Positions 24,234-32,493 of a stretch of 64,000 nt of DNA are shown here, one piece after another. Position 1 is the stretch's first letter. Each line of letters starts with the position of its first letter. The DNA is from Phycisphaeraceae bacterium. Its GTDB lineage: Bacteria > Planctomycetota > Phycisphaerae > Phycisphaerales > UBA1924. The stretch spans positions 1-64,000 of the forward strand of contig JAJTHN010000022.1 of the NCBI GenBank assembly GCA_021297895.1, read 5' to 3'. The notes beneath the pieces are model-generated. The model saw only the letters and a program-made list of their open reading frames with translations. It made no database searches and was not told the origin of the DNA. A program made the position numbers and the translations under genes.

Positions 24234-25793
24234 CTACCAAAAACTCAATCCCGCTCGGCGAGCGGGATCCTCACCGTCGCGCTCCGCCTCACCCGTTCCC
24301 CAAGCGAGAGACGTGCCGGCGTTCCCCGGCGAACCTTCGGCGGCGACCGCATCGCCGGCCGTCGCGGCACGAGCATCCGCCGCACGCAGCACCGCGGGCA
24401 GCAACGCCCCTGCACGCTCGGGCTTCATGATCTCTCGCAGGACCGCCGTCGCGAACGACCCCGGCGGCAATTCGAACGAGCAGAGGATGTACACCCCGTG
24501 TTCGTCCGCACCAGCGCTGACGCTGGGATACGCCACCGGCACCCGCATCGGCCTTCGCGAGCCCGGCATCGCGTCCGCAACGGTCAGGCCGCTCCGCGAA
24601 TCCTGAACGCGCGCGTCGTACGCACGGAGCTGCTCGACGCTGAGACCCAGCGACTCCAGAGCCGCGACCTCCGCCGCGTCGGTCGCCCCAGCGGCCCGCA
24701 TGTGCCGATCCCCGCCGCCCCACATCGGCCCGCTCGGCGAAATCTCCAGCCGCTCCAGGCGGCCCGCGGTCGCCGCATCCTGCAGGGTCTCGCTGGTCAC
24801 GGCGAAGCACGCTCCGTTCTCGTGCTTGAACGCGACGTCCCCCTCGAACAGCGTCCGAAGACCGTCCGGTCCCATGCGCCCCATGCGTTCATCCAGAACA
24901 CGGTTGAAGACCGCCGACTGAAGGGCGCTGATAAAGAACCCTCGGCGCGTGCCGCCGAGACGCGCGATCGCACGCCGCGCATCGGCTTCGCCCCACGCCC
25001 CCTTCGCTCTGGCGAGCTCCTCGAGCGCCAGTCGCTCAGCATCCACGAACCGCGGCATCAGCCTGGCCGCCTCTCGCACGTTCCCCGCCGCGAAAAGCTC
25101 ACGTGCCCGCGCCTCCAACTCGTCGGGCACGTGCGGCTGGCCTTCCAGCGAGGGGAGCATTTCCGGCCCCTCGGCGCTGTCCGCCGCATTCCGCGGCCGG
25201 AGCAACTCGTTCACGAATCCCGAAGCATCGTCGAGCACAAGCGCACGCCCGAGCAGATGGTTGTTCTGGAAGTACCCGAATCGCTGCTCGCCCGCACGGT
25301 TGGGTACGCCGAGCTTCGTGAGCGCCTCGAGCACACGCCGGGCCGTCGTCACGTGAGCGATCGGCGTGCGCCGGATGCGAATCGCGAAGCGATTGCCCTT
25401 GAGCTGCCCCCGTCGTAGCTTGTTGGTATGCAGATCCGTCCACAGCACCTGAAGGCGATCGTGCTGAATCTTGCCGAAGTCCTCGGGCGTCTTGCCCGGC
25501 GTGTGGATCGAGATCACCTGCCGCGTAACGGCGCGCTTGTCCTTGAGCCCGGCATAGCCGACATCGCCCTCGCGCACTCCGAAGTGCCGCGCGATGAGCC
25601 GGACCATGTCCAGCGTGCTCATGTTGTACTTCTGGATGTAGAGGTAGATGTGCTCGCCGCTGCCGCAGGGCTCGTACGCCGGGATCTCTTCGACGATGAA
25701 GTCCTCCGGCCGCTGGCGCAACACACCGCCCACCGCTGGCTCGCCATCGGTCACATACCTCATGCCGCGTGCTCCATCACGAGTGCGCGGCAT
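24234..25793 (-). CDS. truD: tRNA pseudouridine-13 synthase TruD
   Basis: TruD converts U13 of tRNA-Glu to pseudouridine. The 519-residue product has FIVEEIPAYEPCGSGEH-type N-terminal strand residues, the catalytic aspartate in YAGLKDKRAVTRQ near residue 86, and NRFAIRIRRT. The family's second motif appears as RFGYFQNNHLLGRALV and the third as FISALQSAVFNRVLDER. It is longer than E. coli TruD (349 residues); the TRUD insertion domain and about 55 C-terminal residues rich in Ala and Gly account for the difference. ATG 25763 (MRYVTDG) is an alternative start ten codons in. The deaminase gene follows 48 bp downstream. Confidence 0.93.
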   Translation of the reverse strand: MPRTRDGARGMRYVTDGEPAVGGVLRQRPEDFIVEEIPAYEPCGSGEHIYLYIQKYNMSTLDMVRLIARHFGVREGDVGYAGLKDKRAVTRQVISIHTPGKTPEDFGKIQHDRLQVLWTDLHTNKLRRGQLKGNRFAIRIRRTPIAHVTTARRVLEALTKLGVPNRAGEQRFGYFQNNHLLGRALVLDDASGFVNELLRPRNAADSAEGPEMLPSLEGQPHVPDELEARARELFAAGNVREAARLMPRFVDAERLALEELARAKGAWGEADARRAIARLGGTRRGFFISALQSAVFNRVLDERMGRMGPDGLRTLFEGDVAFKHENGACFAVTSETLQDAATAGRLERLEISPSGPMWGGGDRHMRAAGATDAAEVAALESLGLSVEQLRAYDARVQDSRSGLTVADAMPGSRRPMRVPVAYPSVSAGADEHGVYILCSFELPPGSFATAVLREIMKPERAGALLPAVLRAADARAATAGDAVAAEGSPGNAGTSLAWGTGEAERDGEDPARRAGLSFW

Positions 25794-25865
25794 GATCCAC
25801 GATCAAAATTGCCTGTTTTCACGCTCAAGCGTAGCGGACCTGAGCGGCCGCTAAAGCCGCGGGCG

Positions 25866-27347
25866 TCAGAAGAGCAACTGGAACTGCGCCCGCACCACCG
25901 CCTCCAGCCCCTTGGCCGAGCCGAGCAGTCCGACGTTTGTGCTGGGCAGTACGCCGAGTTCGACCAGGTCCGTGTATGAGCCCGTCGGTGCCGGCGCGCC
26001 GTCGAACAGCCGCGCCGTCCGGTTGAGGCTCAGCACGGTGTCCACCGTCAACTGCACGGCGCGACCCGCGAAGAGCCACGTCGCGCCGGTGGTCACGAAG
26101 TTGTACGAGCGGCTGCGAATCTCTCGATCCGGGTCGGTCGATGCGAACGCGCCCTGCTGCGAGCCAATCATGAGAGCCTCGTACCGCACGAACAACTCCA
26201 GCTCATTCCTAGGCCGGACGGTTCCGAGCGCGACAAAGCCGAGGTTCCACGCTTCGACGCTGCGACCACTGCCCGCGCCGGCGTTGTTCCGCTCGGCACG
26301 ATTCCATTGCGACACCACCGCCCCGAAGAGTCCGAGCCCGCCACCGTCGATCTGAACATCGACGGTCGAGCTGAAGGCATCAAAGTCACGCCAGTTCCCG
26401 CCGTCCACGCTGTCCCGAATGCGGCGACTCTGATTCCAGGACGCGGCGACCCCGATCTGGGCCGCGAGATCCTGCCCCGGCGGCGCACCCAGATCGGTCA
26501 GATTCTCACGCTTGCCCTGGAGGATCCACTCACCTCGAGCCGACAACCCGAGCGCCCGCTCGCCCCGCGGGGCCAGCCGTGTTCCGGGCCGCACGCTCTC
26601 ACTCGTCCACGATGTGTTGTTCGAGGAGAACCCGTCGTGCAGCCCCAGAAGCACCCGCGACCCGGGCGTGGTATGCCCGATCTCAACGCCCTGTGAGCGG
26701 CCGGCACCGAAAATCTGCTCCACGAGCGAACGCTCGACCGCAACCTGCACCGAATCGTCGATCAACGACTCGCGCATGAACGGGAACTTGAACTGCCCAA
26801 AGCGAATGTTCCATCCCTCGCCGACGCCCGCAAACCCCTGCGGGATCCGGTAGTTCATGGCCGCGTCTTCGAGCTGCGGCGACCCGCCGTTTCCGGCGGG
26901 ATTTTCGCTCGAGAAGCTCAACGTGTACCGCAGGTCGGGCGAGATCGCATGACCGGCGAATCGCACCATCACCTTGCGGACTTCAAAGCCCGAGTTCACG
27001 CCCGTCCGGGGCGATCCGCCCGGATCCGTCGCACCACCGGAAACGCCACGAACTCCATCATCGGTGCGGAGGTTCGCGATGTACCGCATGCGGAGAACAC
27101 CGTCGATCCGCATACGGAAGTTGCCATCCGCGGAGCCGATAAAGAACCCGTTCTCGTGCCCTGCGGTTGCTTTGTTGAGCGCGAGAAGGCTGCTGCGCGA
27201 CTGTGCGTCGCTGAGCATCTCCGCGACGATCGCCCTGACCTCGTCGCGAACGCCGTCATTCTCCGCAGGGAGTGTCTGCGCCGAGCAATGGCCAAGCCCC
27301 AGTATCGCCGAGCAACTGAGTGCAGCATAGTTATTGACTTTGTTCAT
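25866..27347 (-). CDS. PorO/P-type outer-membrane porin
   Basis: A 493-residue protein with a signal peptide (residues 1-23, ending CSAQ) and a beta-barrel of alternating hydrophobic strands ending in phenylalanine (RAQFQLLF). FFIGSADGNFRMRIDGVLRMRY at the barrel entrance, FEVRKVMVRFAGHAISPDLRY and IRFGQFKFPFMRESLI are typical of phosphate-selective porins O and P and their planctomycete relatives. The solute is unknown; the family name does not prove phosphate. ATG 27347 is preceded by GAGGAG. The frame stays open 68 codons upstream but with no signal sequence there. No phosphate genes are nearby. Confidence 0.82.
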   Translation of the reverse strand: MNKVNNYAALSCSAILGLGHCSAQTLPAENDGVRDEVRAIVAEMLSDAQSRSSLLALNKATAGHENGFFIGSADGNFRMRIDGVLRMRYIANLRTDDGVRGVSGGATDPGGSPRTGVNSGFEVRKVMVRFAGHAISPDLRYTLSFSSENPAGNGGSPQLEDAAMNYRIPQGFAGVGEGWNIRFGQFKFPFMRESLIDDSVQVAVERSLVEQIFGAGRSQGVEIGHTTPGSRVLLGLHDGFSSNNTSWTSESVRPGTRLAPRGERALGLSARGEWILQGKRENLTDLGAPPGQDLAAQIGVAASWNQSRRIRDSVDGGNWRDFDAFSSTVDVQIDGGGLGLFGAVVSQWNRAERNNAGAGSGRSVEAWNLGFVALGTVRPRNELELFVRYEALMIGSQQGAFASTDPDREIRSRSYNFVTTGATWLFAGRAVQLTVDTVLSLNRTARLFDGAPAPTGSYTDLVELGVLPSTNVGLLGSAKGLEAVVRAQFQLLF

Positions 27348-27560
27348 GGCTCCTCGATCCACTCGTGCCGGTCCGTCCATCTTGATCGTCCTCCGCGTCG
27401 CCGCGTGGCGTCCGCGTTCCTCATCTTCCCCCTTTTGCCCGGGCCTCGTCAATTCCTCACACCGGGACGGACGCGATTCCAGTCCACGATGAACTCCGTC
27501 TTCCGGTCCCGCATCACATGGCCTCTTCGCTCTGCGTCTCGCCCACCACACCCGACAAGA

Positions 27561-28667
27561 TCAATCCCTGCGCACGTCGCCGCGTTCATTCACCGCCCGA
27601 ACAAAGGCACCGAACGTACTGCCCTCGACCGCCGCGAGATACTGGTCCAGCGCTGCCCGCATCTCCGTTGCCGGCCCGGGCCACGACTCAACAAACAGGC
27701 GGATCCCATCGTCGGCTTGTCCGCCATAGATGCGCTCGCTGACCATTGCCAGCAGTGTGGCCACCCGGTCCTCGCCGGCCGCGTCGGCCATCAAGACCGC
27801 CTCACGCGCCCGCACGTACTCCTCGGTCGACCACGCGGGAACGCGCTGCAGATCGAGGGCCGGAACAAACATCCGTCGGCTCGAATCCCATCGATGCACG
27901 AGCGTCGGCCGCGGCGATCCTGCATTGCTCGTCAGCACATACGCCAGCGCGTGCTCGATCGCCAAACCTTCCGCAATGCCGTCGCCATCAACATCGCGCA
28001 GGAGCAAGTCTTCATACACGCCGAGCAACCGCGGCTGCACGAACGGCTCATCGCTCTCGGGAATCGCAACCAGGGTCATCGAGAACCGTCCGCCGCTGCC
28101 GCCGCTGTGCTCCATGATCGCCAGCACCGCCGACGAGTCCGGGCTCAGGAGAAGTCTCCGCCCCGCGGGCGTGTCGTCGATCGAGTAGATCTCGGGATAG
28201 AACGTCGCCAACTCGATCACCGTCCGACCGCGATGATCCACCCTCACCCGCCGAGGAGGCAACGCGTCCGGGTCCGTCGCCTCCTCGATGCTCACACGCA
28301 GCGTCCCAATCTCCCAACGCTCGACGACCGAAAAACTGGGCATCACGAGCGCGCGGCCCAGACGCACGCTCATCGGCCAGCACGCCGCGATCAGCAGACC
28401 CGCGGCGATGCTCAGCAGCGCCAAGGTCAAAGCCCGCCGCCTGGGCCGAAGATACATCGCCGACTCCTCTGCCCCCTCATGTCCGCACTCGGGACACCTC
28501 CGACCGGCGACTCCGACCATGGCGTACGAACAGCGCGGACACGCCCGCTCCCGTCGAGGCTGACGCGAGTGCAAGTAGACCAGCACGCCGCCGAGACCAA
28601 GCCCGAAACTCACGACCGCGAGCATCAGCGCGAGCCAGACGGGTTGGAGAAACAAGCCATTCGGCAT
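27561..28667 (-). CDS. zinc-ribbon membrane protein, unknown function
   Basis: A 368-residue protein not assigned to a named family. Residues 10-32 and about 75-97 are hydrophobic membrane segments. Between them is a zinc ribbon, CPRCSYAMVGVAGRRCPECG, a type common in Planctomycetes. The outer part of about 270 residues contains LLLRDVDGDGIAEGLAIEHA, resembling the calcium-binding DxDGDG repeat of VCBS/FG-GAP proteins, suggesting a small beta-propeller-like domain. ATG 28667 was preferred to an upstream ATG at 28793 because it starts just before the first membrane helix. It is divergent from the broken PEP-CTERM gene and upstream of the porin gene, 213 bp apart. Confidence 0.7.
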   Translation of the reverse strand: MPNGLFLQPVWLALMLAVVSFGLGLGGVLVYLHSRQPRRERACPRCSYAMVGVAGRRCPECGHEGAEESAMYLRPRRRALTLALLSIAAGLLIAACWPMSVRLGRALVMPSFSVVERWEIGTLRVSIEEATDPDALPPRRVRVDHRGRTVIELATFYPEIYSIDDTPAGRRLLLSPDSSAVLAIMEHSGGSGGRFSMTLVAIPESDEPFVQPRLLGVYEDLLLRDVDGDGIAEGLAIEHALAYVLTSNAGSPRPTLVHRWDSSRRMFVPALDLQRVPAWSTEEYVRAREAVLMADAAGEDRVATLLAMVSERIYGGQADDGIRLFVESWPGPATEMRAALDQYLAAVEGSTFGAFVRAVNERGDVRRD

Positions 28668-28888
28668 GCGGCACCGAGGGAACGCTGCGTGAGGGAGAAC
28701 GATAATCTGGGCAATTGAGTCACGGTAGCTCGGGACAAATGCTGTGAGCAGAGAATGAAGACTCGCGAATCCAGCGGGACGAACACCGGACAATCCTTGA
28801 CTTCATGCGGATATATGCAAGACTGCCGCTACGCGTTGCCAGACGCCCGCGCGACAGTTGGGACGCTGTTCACAGAGGAGAGAGATTC

Positions 28889-29851
28889 ATGGGGCGCACT
28901 TGCGCGCGTGGGGTGTCAGGTCAGTTCATGATTGTCGGCATGATCGCCGGTGTGGCACTGTTGGGCGTCAACGCTCCGACCGCCGAGGCCTAAACGCCGA
29001 ACCTCCTTGGTGAATGGTCGCTGATCGCCTTCGAGAACGCCTCCAGCAACTCCAACAATCAGGGCCTCGCCTGGATCGGCGGCAACCTCACCGGCAGCGC
29101 GTCCGACTACGGCACGCGGCTCAACCGCAATCTGTTCCGCCCGCAGGACGTTCTTCGCGTCGGCGGCAGCATTCAGGTCTCGAACATCAACATGGAAGCC
29201 GGCAGCATCCGGCACGGCGGTTCCATCACCGGCAACACGAACTTTAACGGTGGCGGCCAGCGCTTCGCCGCTTCGTCGGTCGCGAGCCTTATGCCCGCCG
29301 CCCGCGGCCAACTGCTCTGGAACTCCAACTTCCTGCGCCAGATGACCGCCACCAGCACCCTGACCATCCCCACCGGCCAGCCCGGCCCGCTGAACTTCAA
29401 CGCCGTTCCGGCCTCATCCGGGCCCTCGGCCGGTGTCGCCGTCTTTAATGTCTCGGGCGCGAGCGTGTTCAACAACTCCCGCGTTCAGCAGATGGATGTG
29501 AACTTCGGTGCGGCCACCTCGATCGTCATCAACGTCTCGGGAACGACGATCAATTGGACCAACGGGAACATGATCGGCAACCTCGCCACTGACTTCGCCC
29601 GCGCGAGGATCATCTGGAACTTCTTCGAGGCGACCAGCATCAACCTCCAGGGACGGGCCTTCAGCGGCGCAATCCTCGCGCCGTTGGCACACCTCACCCA
29701 CGAGGGCGTCATCTCCGGCTCGGTCGCGGTCAAGAGCATCGACCAGCGCAGCGAGATCCACCTCCCGTCGTTCGTCGGATACATCCCCTCGCCCGGCGCC
29801 GCCGCGGCTCTGGTGATGGGCGGTCTGATCGCGTCGCGTCGCCGTCGCTAA
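28889..29851 (+). pseudogene. choice-of-anchor A PEP-CTERM protein, in-frame stop
   Basis: One continuous frame of 320 codons broken once, by TAA at 28991-28993. It has a strong ribosome site (AGAGGAGAG) and a signal peptide (MIVGMIAGVALLGV, ending PTAEA) directly before the stop. After the stop comes a choice-of-anchor A domain (LLGEWSLIAF, WIGGNLTGS, INVSGTTINWTNGN, FSGAILAPLAHLTHEGVI, GSVAVKSI). The C-terminus is PEP-CTERM-like: IPSP, a hydrophobic helix and RRRR. The reading frame is otherwise clean, so the loss is recent, a sequencing error, or suppressed. A one-base change from TAC or CAA would create it. If intact, the protein would be exported and anchored at the cell surface. Confidence 0.75.
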
Positions 29852-29912
29852 GCACGCAGGCCGAAATCCACGCACGCGTCCGCGGGCTTCTCGGCGTCTT
29901 CATGCCGTCTGC

Positions 29913-29918
29913 TATCCT
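29913..29918 (+). promoter_or_regulatory. TATCCT, -10-like box before PD40 protein
   Basis: TATCCT ends 6 nt before ATG 29925, with GCGTAC between and no Shine-Dalgarno. Confidence 0.5.
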
Positions 29919-29924
29919 GCGTAC

Positions 29925-31310
29925 ATGAGCACTTCGCCTTCGGCTCGCGGCCGCCTCGTGTCGTTCTCAGTCGGCCAACGTGTGTACTTCGTGCTGGCGT
30001 TGACCGCAGGCCTCGGCGTGGCGGTGACTCCGTCCTGGGGCCAGGACCGCCCGGCATCCGCCGCGCCCGTTTCGGCTTCGGCGCCCGCACCCGCACCCGC
30101 CGCCGCCGCGCCGCCGGCCCCGCCATTGGACTGGGCTGCGCTCGAGGCCGGCACCCTCAGCGATCACGTTCAGCTCACATACCCCGAGCAGTTCTCCCGA
30201 GCGGGTGAGGCGTACTTCGATCACCAGACGCCGCCTCGGTGGATCGTGTTCCAGGCCGTCGCGGCACCCGCATCGGGCCAGGCCCCGTCCCCCCACTTTG
30301 CCATGTACGTCGCCCGCCTCCGCTGGCAAGGTGAAGGAGCCGAGGCGAAACTCGCGGGCATCGACGAACCGATGCTCATCTCCGAACCCGGATCGGCCAA
30401 CACCTGCGGCTGGTTCCACCCGACCTCCGTCGGCACGCTGATGTTCGGGTCAACGGTCATCCCCCCGACGGAAGAGACTCCCGCCGGCTTCTCGCGTGAT
30501 CGGAGCAGATACCAGTGGCAGTTCCCGAAGGAAATGCGCGTTATGCAGCGCGTGATCCGGCCGATCCTCGAGGATCATCGCACGCGCACACCGATCAGCA
30601 TTCCGATGGACGAGGGTGTGTTCGCGGCACGTCCGCTCTTTGAACGCCCGGGCGGACAGGACGCGGGCGGATACGCCGCGGAGTGCTCGTGGTCGTCCGA
30701 CGGCCGGCACATCCTGTACACGTACGTTGATCCCCGCACGAAGAACCCGGACCTCTGGGCCTACGACACACGAACGCAGACCCACACGGTGCTGATCAAC
30801 GCCAAGGGCTACAACGGTGGCGGGTTCTTCGCGCCGGATGATCGCGCGATCGTGTACCGCTCCGATCGCCGCGGCGACAATCTCCTTCAACTCTTCACCG
30901 CGACACTCGCGTTCGACGATCCCGCCGACGCGGGCCGGATCACCGGCGTGCGCCACGAGTTTGCGCTGACCGACAATCAGCAGGTGAATTGGGCGCCGTT
31001 CTACCACCCGTCGGGTCAGTTCATCGTCTACGCCACGAGCGAAGAGGGGCACAGCAACTACGAGATCTTCTCCATGCAACTGCCCGATGCGTCGACTATG
31101 GCCGCGGGCCCGGCCGAATCATGGCCCGCCAAACGCGATGCGCTTGTCAAGCGCCGGATCACGCACGCGACTGGATTCGACGGCCTTCCGGCGTTCAGTT
31201 CCGATGGATCGTGGTTGATCTTCACCAGCCAGCGAGCCGGCCCTCGCCCCGGCGAGCAGCGCCCGACATCGCAGGTCTGGGCCGCGCGATGGTCTGTCGA
31301 GGGCAAGTGA
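29925..31310 (+). CDS. secreted PD40/TolB-like beta-propeller protein
   Basis: A 461-residue exported protein. A signal peptide spans about residues 1-39 (membrane core YFVLALTAGLGVAV, cleavage near SWGQ), followed by a Pro/Ala-rich linker (residues 42-68). The body has WD40-like PD40 blades: CSWSSDGRHILYTYVD, FFAPDDRAIVYRSDRRGDN, PFYHPSGQFIVYATSEEGH and PAFSSDGSWLIFTSQR. Such propellers, related to TolB, bind proteins or peptidoglycan partners in the periplasm. No Tol-Pal genes are nearby, so a TolB role is not claimed. It probably has its own promoter, from the TATCCT box just upstream. Confidence 0.85.
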   Translation: MSTSPSARGRLVSFSVGQRVYFVLALTAGLGVAVTPSWGQDRPASAAPVSASAPAPAPAAAAPPAPPLDWAALEAGTLSDHVQLTYPEQFSRAGEAYFDHQTPPRWIVFQAVAAPASGQAPSPHFAMYVARLRWQGEGAEAKLAGIDEPMLISEPGSANTCGWFHPTSVGTLMFGSTVIPPTEETPAGFSRDRSRYQWQFPKEMRVMQRVIRPILEDHRTRTPISIPMDEGVFAARPLFERPGGQDAGGYAAECSWSSDGRHILYTYVDPRTKNPDLWAYDTRTQTHTVLINAKGYNGGGFFAPDDRAIVYRSDRRGDNLLQLFTATLAFDDPADAGRITGVRHEFALTDNQQVNWAPFYHPSGQFIVYATSEEGHSNYEIFSMQLPDASTMAAGPAESWPAKRDALVKRRITHATGFDGLPAFSSDGSWLIFTSQRAGPRPGEQRPTSQVWAARWSVEGK

Positions 31311-31329
31311 GCCCGCCCGCTCCGTGCCG

Positions 31330-32376
31330 TCAGGTCCACTTCGTCGGGGCCTGATCCGCGAACAGATCGCGGAGCCAGTTGACGTCCGCATCACTCATCA
31401 CCGGGTCCTTCGCTGCGCGGACATTGGCCTTGGCCTGCGCCGCGTTGCGGAAGCCCGGAATGACTCCGGCGACGTTCTCGTGGGCGAGCACCCACCTGCA
31501 CGCCACGCTGCCCAGAGCCGAGGTGACATCCTCCGGCGTGCCGGCGATACCGAAGTACGCTCGAACCTTGGCCAGCTTCTCCCGAACCTTGCGGAGCGTT
31601 GCCGGCTCGAAGTCCTTGCGATTGAGGCGGTAGTCGCCCTCCCCGAAGCGCGGCGGCTTCTCCGGATCAAACTTATCCAGCAGGATGCCCTGATCGAGCG
31701 GCCCGAAGCCGATCATCGTGCACCCATGCTCGCGCATGAGCTTCTGGACGCGCGAGCCCGGACGGATGAAGCCATCAGCACGCAGGTTCACCTTTGTCTG
31801 CAGCGCGTGAGGCTTGAGCACGGGGATCGCACGCTCGAAGTCCTCATCGGTGTACGCGCTCTGTCCGATGGCCCGCACCTTGCCCTCGCGCACGAGCGCA
31901 TGCATCGTCTCCGCCGCCTCCTGCAGGTAGTCGTGGTCGCGTCCGTCGTAGTCCGGGCCCACATACGTTCCGTGGTGGAAGTAGTAGAGATCGATGTAGT
32001 CCGTCCGCAGGTTGCGGAGCGACTGCTCGCACTGGTTGCGGATGTGCCGCGGCTCGTAAGCGTGCGGGGCGGTGCCCTTGAAGTGCCCGACCTTCGTCGC
32101 GATAACCATGCGTGAACGATCCACGCCCAACAACCGAAGCGAACGGGCCAGCAACCTCTCGGCGCGCCCGTTGCCGTAGACATCGGCGTTGTCCCAGTGA
32201 TTTACGCCCGCATCGATGCCCGCGCGGATTCCCTCGACGATGTCGTCCTCGTTCACGTCGGCCCAGCCGATGGGCGCACCGTTGACCGGCGAGAAGTTCG
32301 CCCCGCCCATGGTCCAGCAGCCGAAGCCGATCTCGGAGATCATCACGCCCGAATTGCCCAGGGGTCGCATTTTCAT
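31330..32376 (-). CDS. aldo/keto reductase
   Basis: A 348-residue NADPH-dependent oxidoreductase of the aldo/keto reductase superfamily. The catalytic tetrad is visible: Asp and Tyr in WDNADVYGNG, Lys in IATKVGHF and His in DLYYFHHGTY. The C-terminal cofactor region shows VIPGFRNAAQAKANV. It resembles the stress-type reductases annotated YajO/IolS rather than the sugar-chain enzymes. The physiological substrate is not evident. It is convergent with the PD40 gene (19 bp apart) and downstream of the dockerin-tailed gene, separated by a strong terminator. Confidence 0.92.
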   Translation of the reverse strand: MKMRPLGNSGVMISEIGFGCWTMGGANFSPVNGAPIGWADVNEDDIVEGIRAGIDAGVNHWDNADVYGNGRAERLLARSLRLLGVDRSRMVIATKVGHFKGTAPHAYEPRHIRNQCEQSLRNLRTDYIDLYYFHHGTYVGPDYDGRDHDYLQEAAETMHALVREGKVRAIGQSAYTDEDFERAIPVLKPHALQTKVNLRADGFIRPGSRVQKLMREHGCTMIGFGPLDQGILLDKFDPEKPPRFGEGDYRLNRKDFEPATLRKVREKLAKVRAYFGIAGTPEDVTSALGSVACRWVLAHENVAGVIPGFRNAAQAKANVRAAKDPVMSDADVNWLRDLFADQAPTKWT

Positions 32377-32421
32377 GCCGGATCATTGCCCCGGCATAGC
32401 CAACTCGTCTGGGCCAAAACC

Positions 32422-32452
32422 AAAAAAGCCCCGGGATCGACTCCCGGGGCCT
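32422..32452 (-). terminator. rho-independent terminator after the dockerin-tailed gene
   Basis: On the minus strand, GCCCCGGGA-type arms at 32442-32450 and 32428-32436 form a perfect 9-bp GC stem with a 5-nt loop, followed by six T residues (32427-32422). It lies 42 bp after the stop of the gene at 32494-34338 and before the aldo/keto reductase start. Confidence 0.88.
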
Positions 32453-32493
32453 TGAGAACTCAAACGGTCATCTCGATTCGCGATGAGCCGCGA

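Noticed and set aside
24181-24240. tRNA or small RNA in short GC-rich gaps
   Set aside because: No T-loop GGTTCGANTCC or CCA-like end was found here or in other gaps examined by eye; a tRNAscan-SE run would be decisive.
26949-28718. 589-codon plus-strand open frame
   Set aside because: Antisense to the porin and zinc-ribbon genes and rich in Arg and Pro with no motif.
28797-28824. TTGACT/AAGACT promoter for the choice-of-anchor A gene
   Set aside because: The -10 match is weak; spacing of 16 fits, but the evidence is too thin to list.
29925-31310. TolB proper
   Set aside because: The beta-propeller fits, but no tolQRA or pal gene is nearby, and several PD40 families share the motif.
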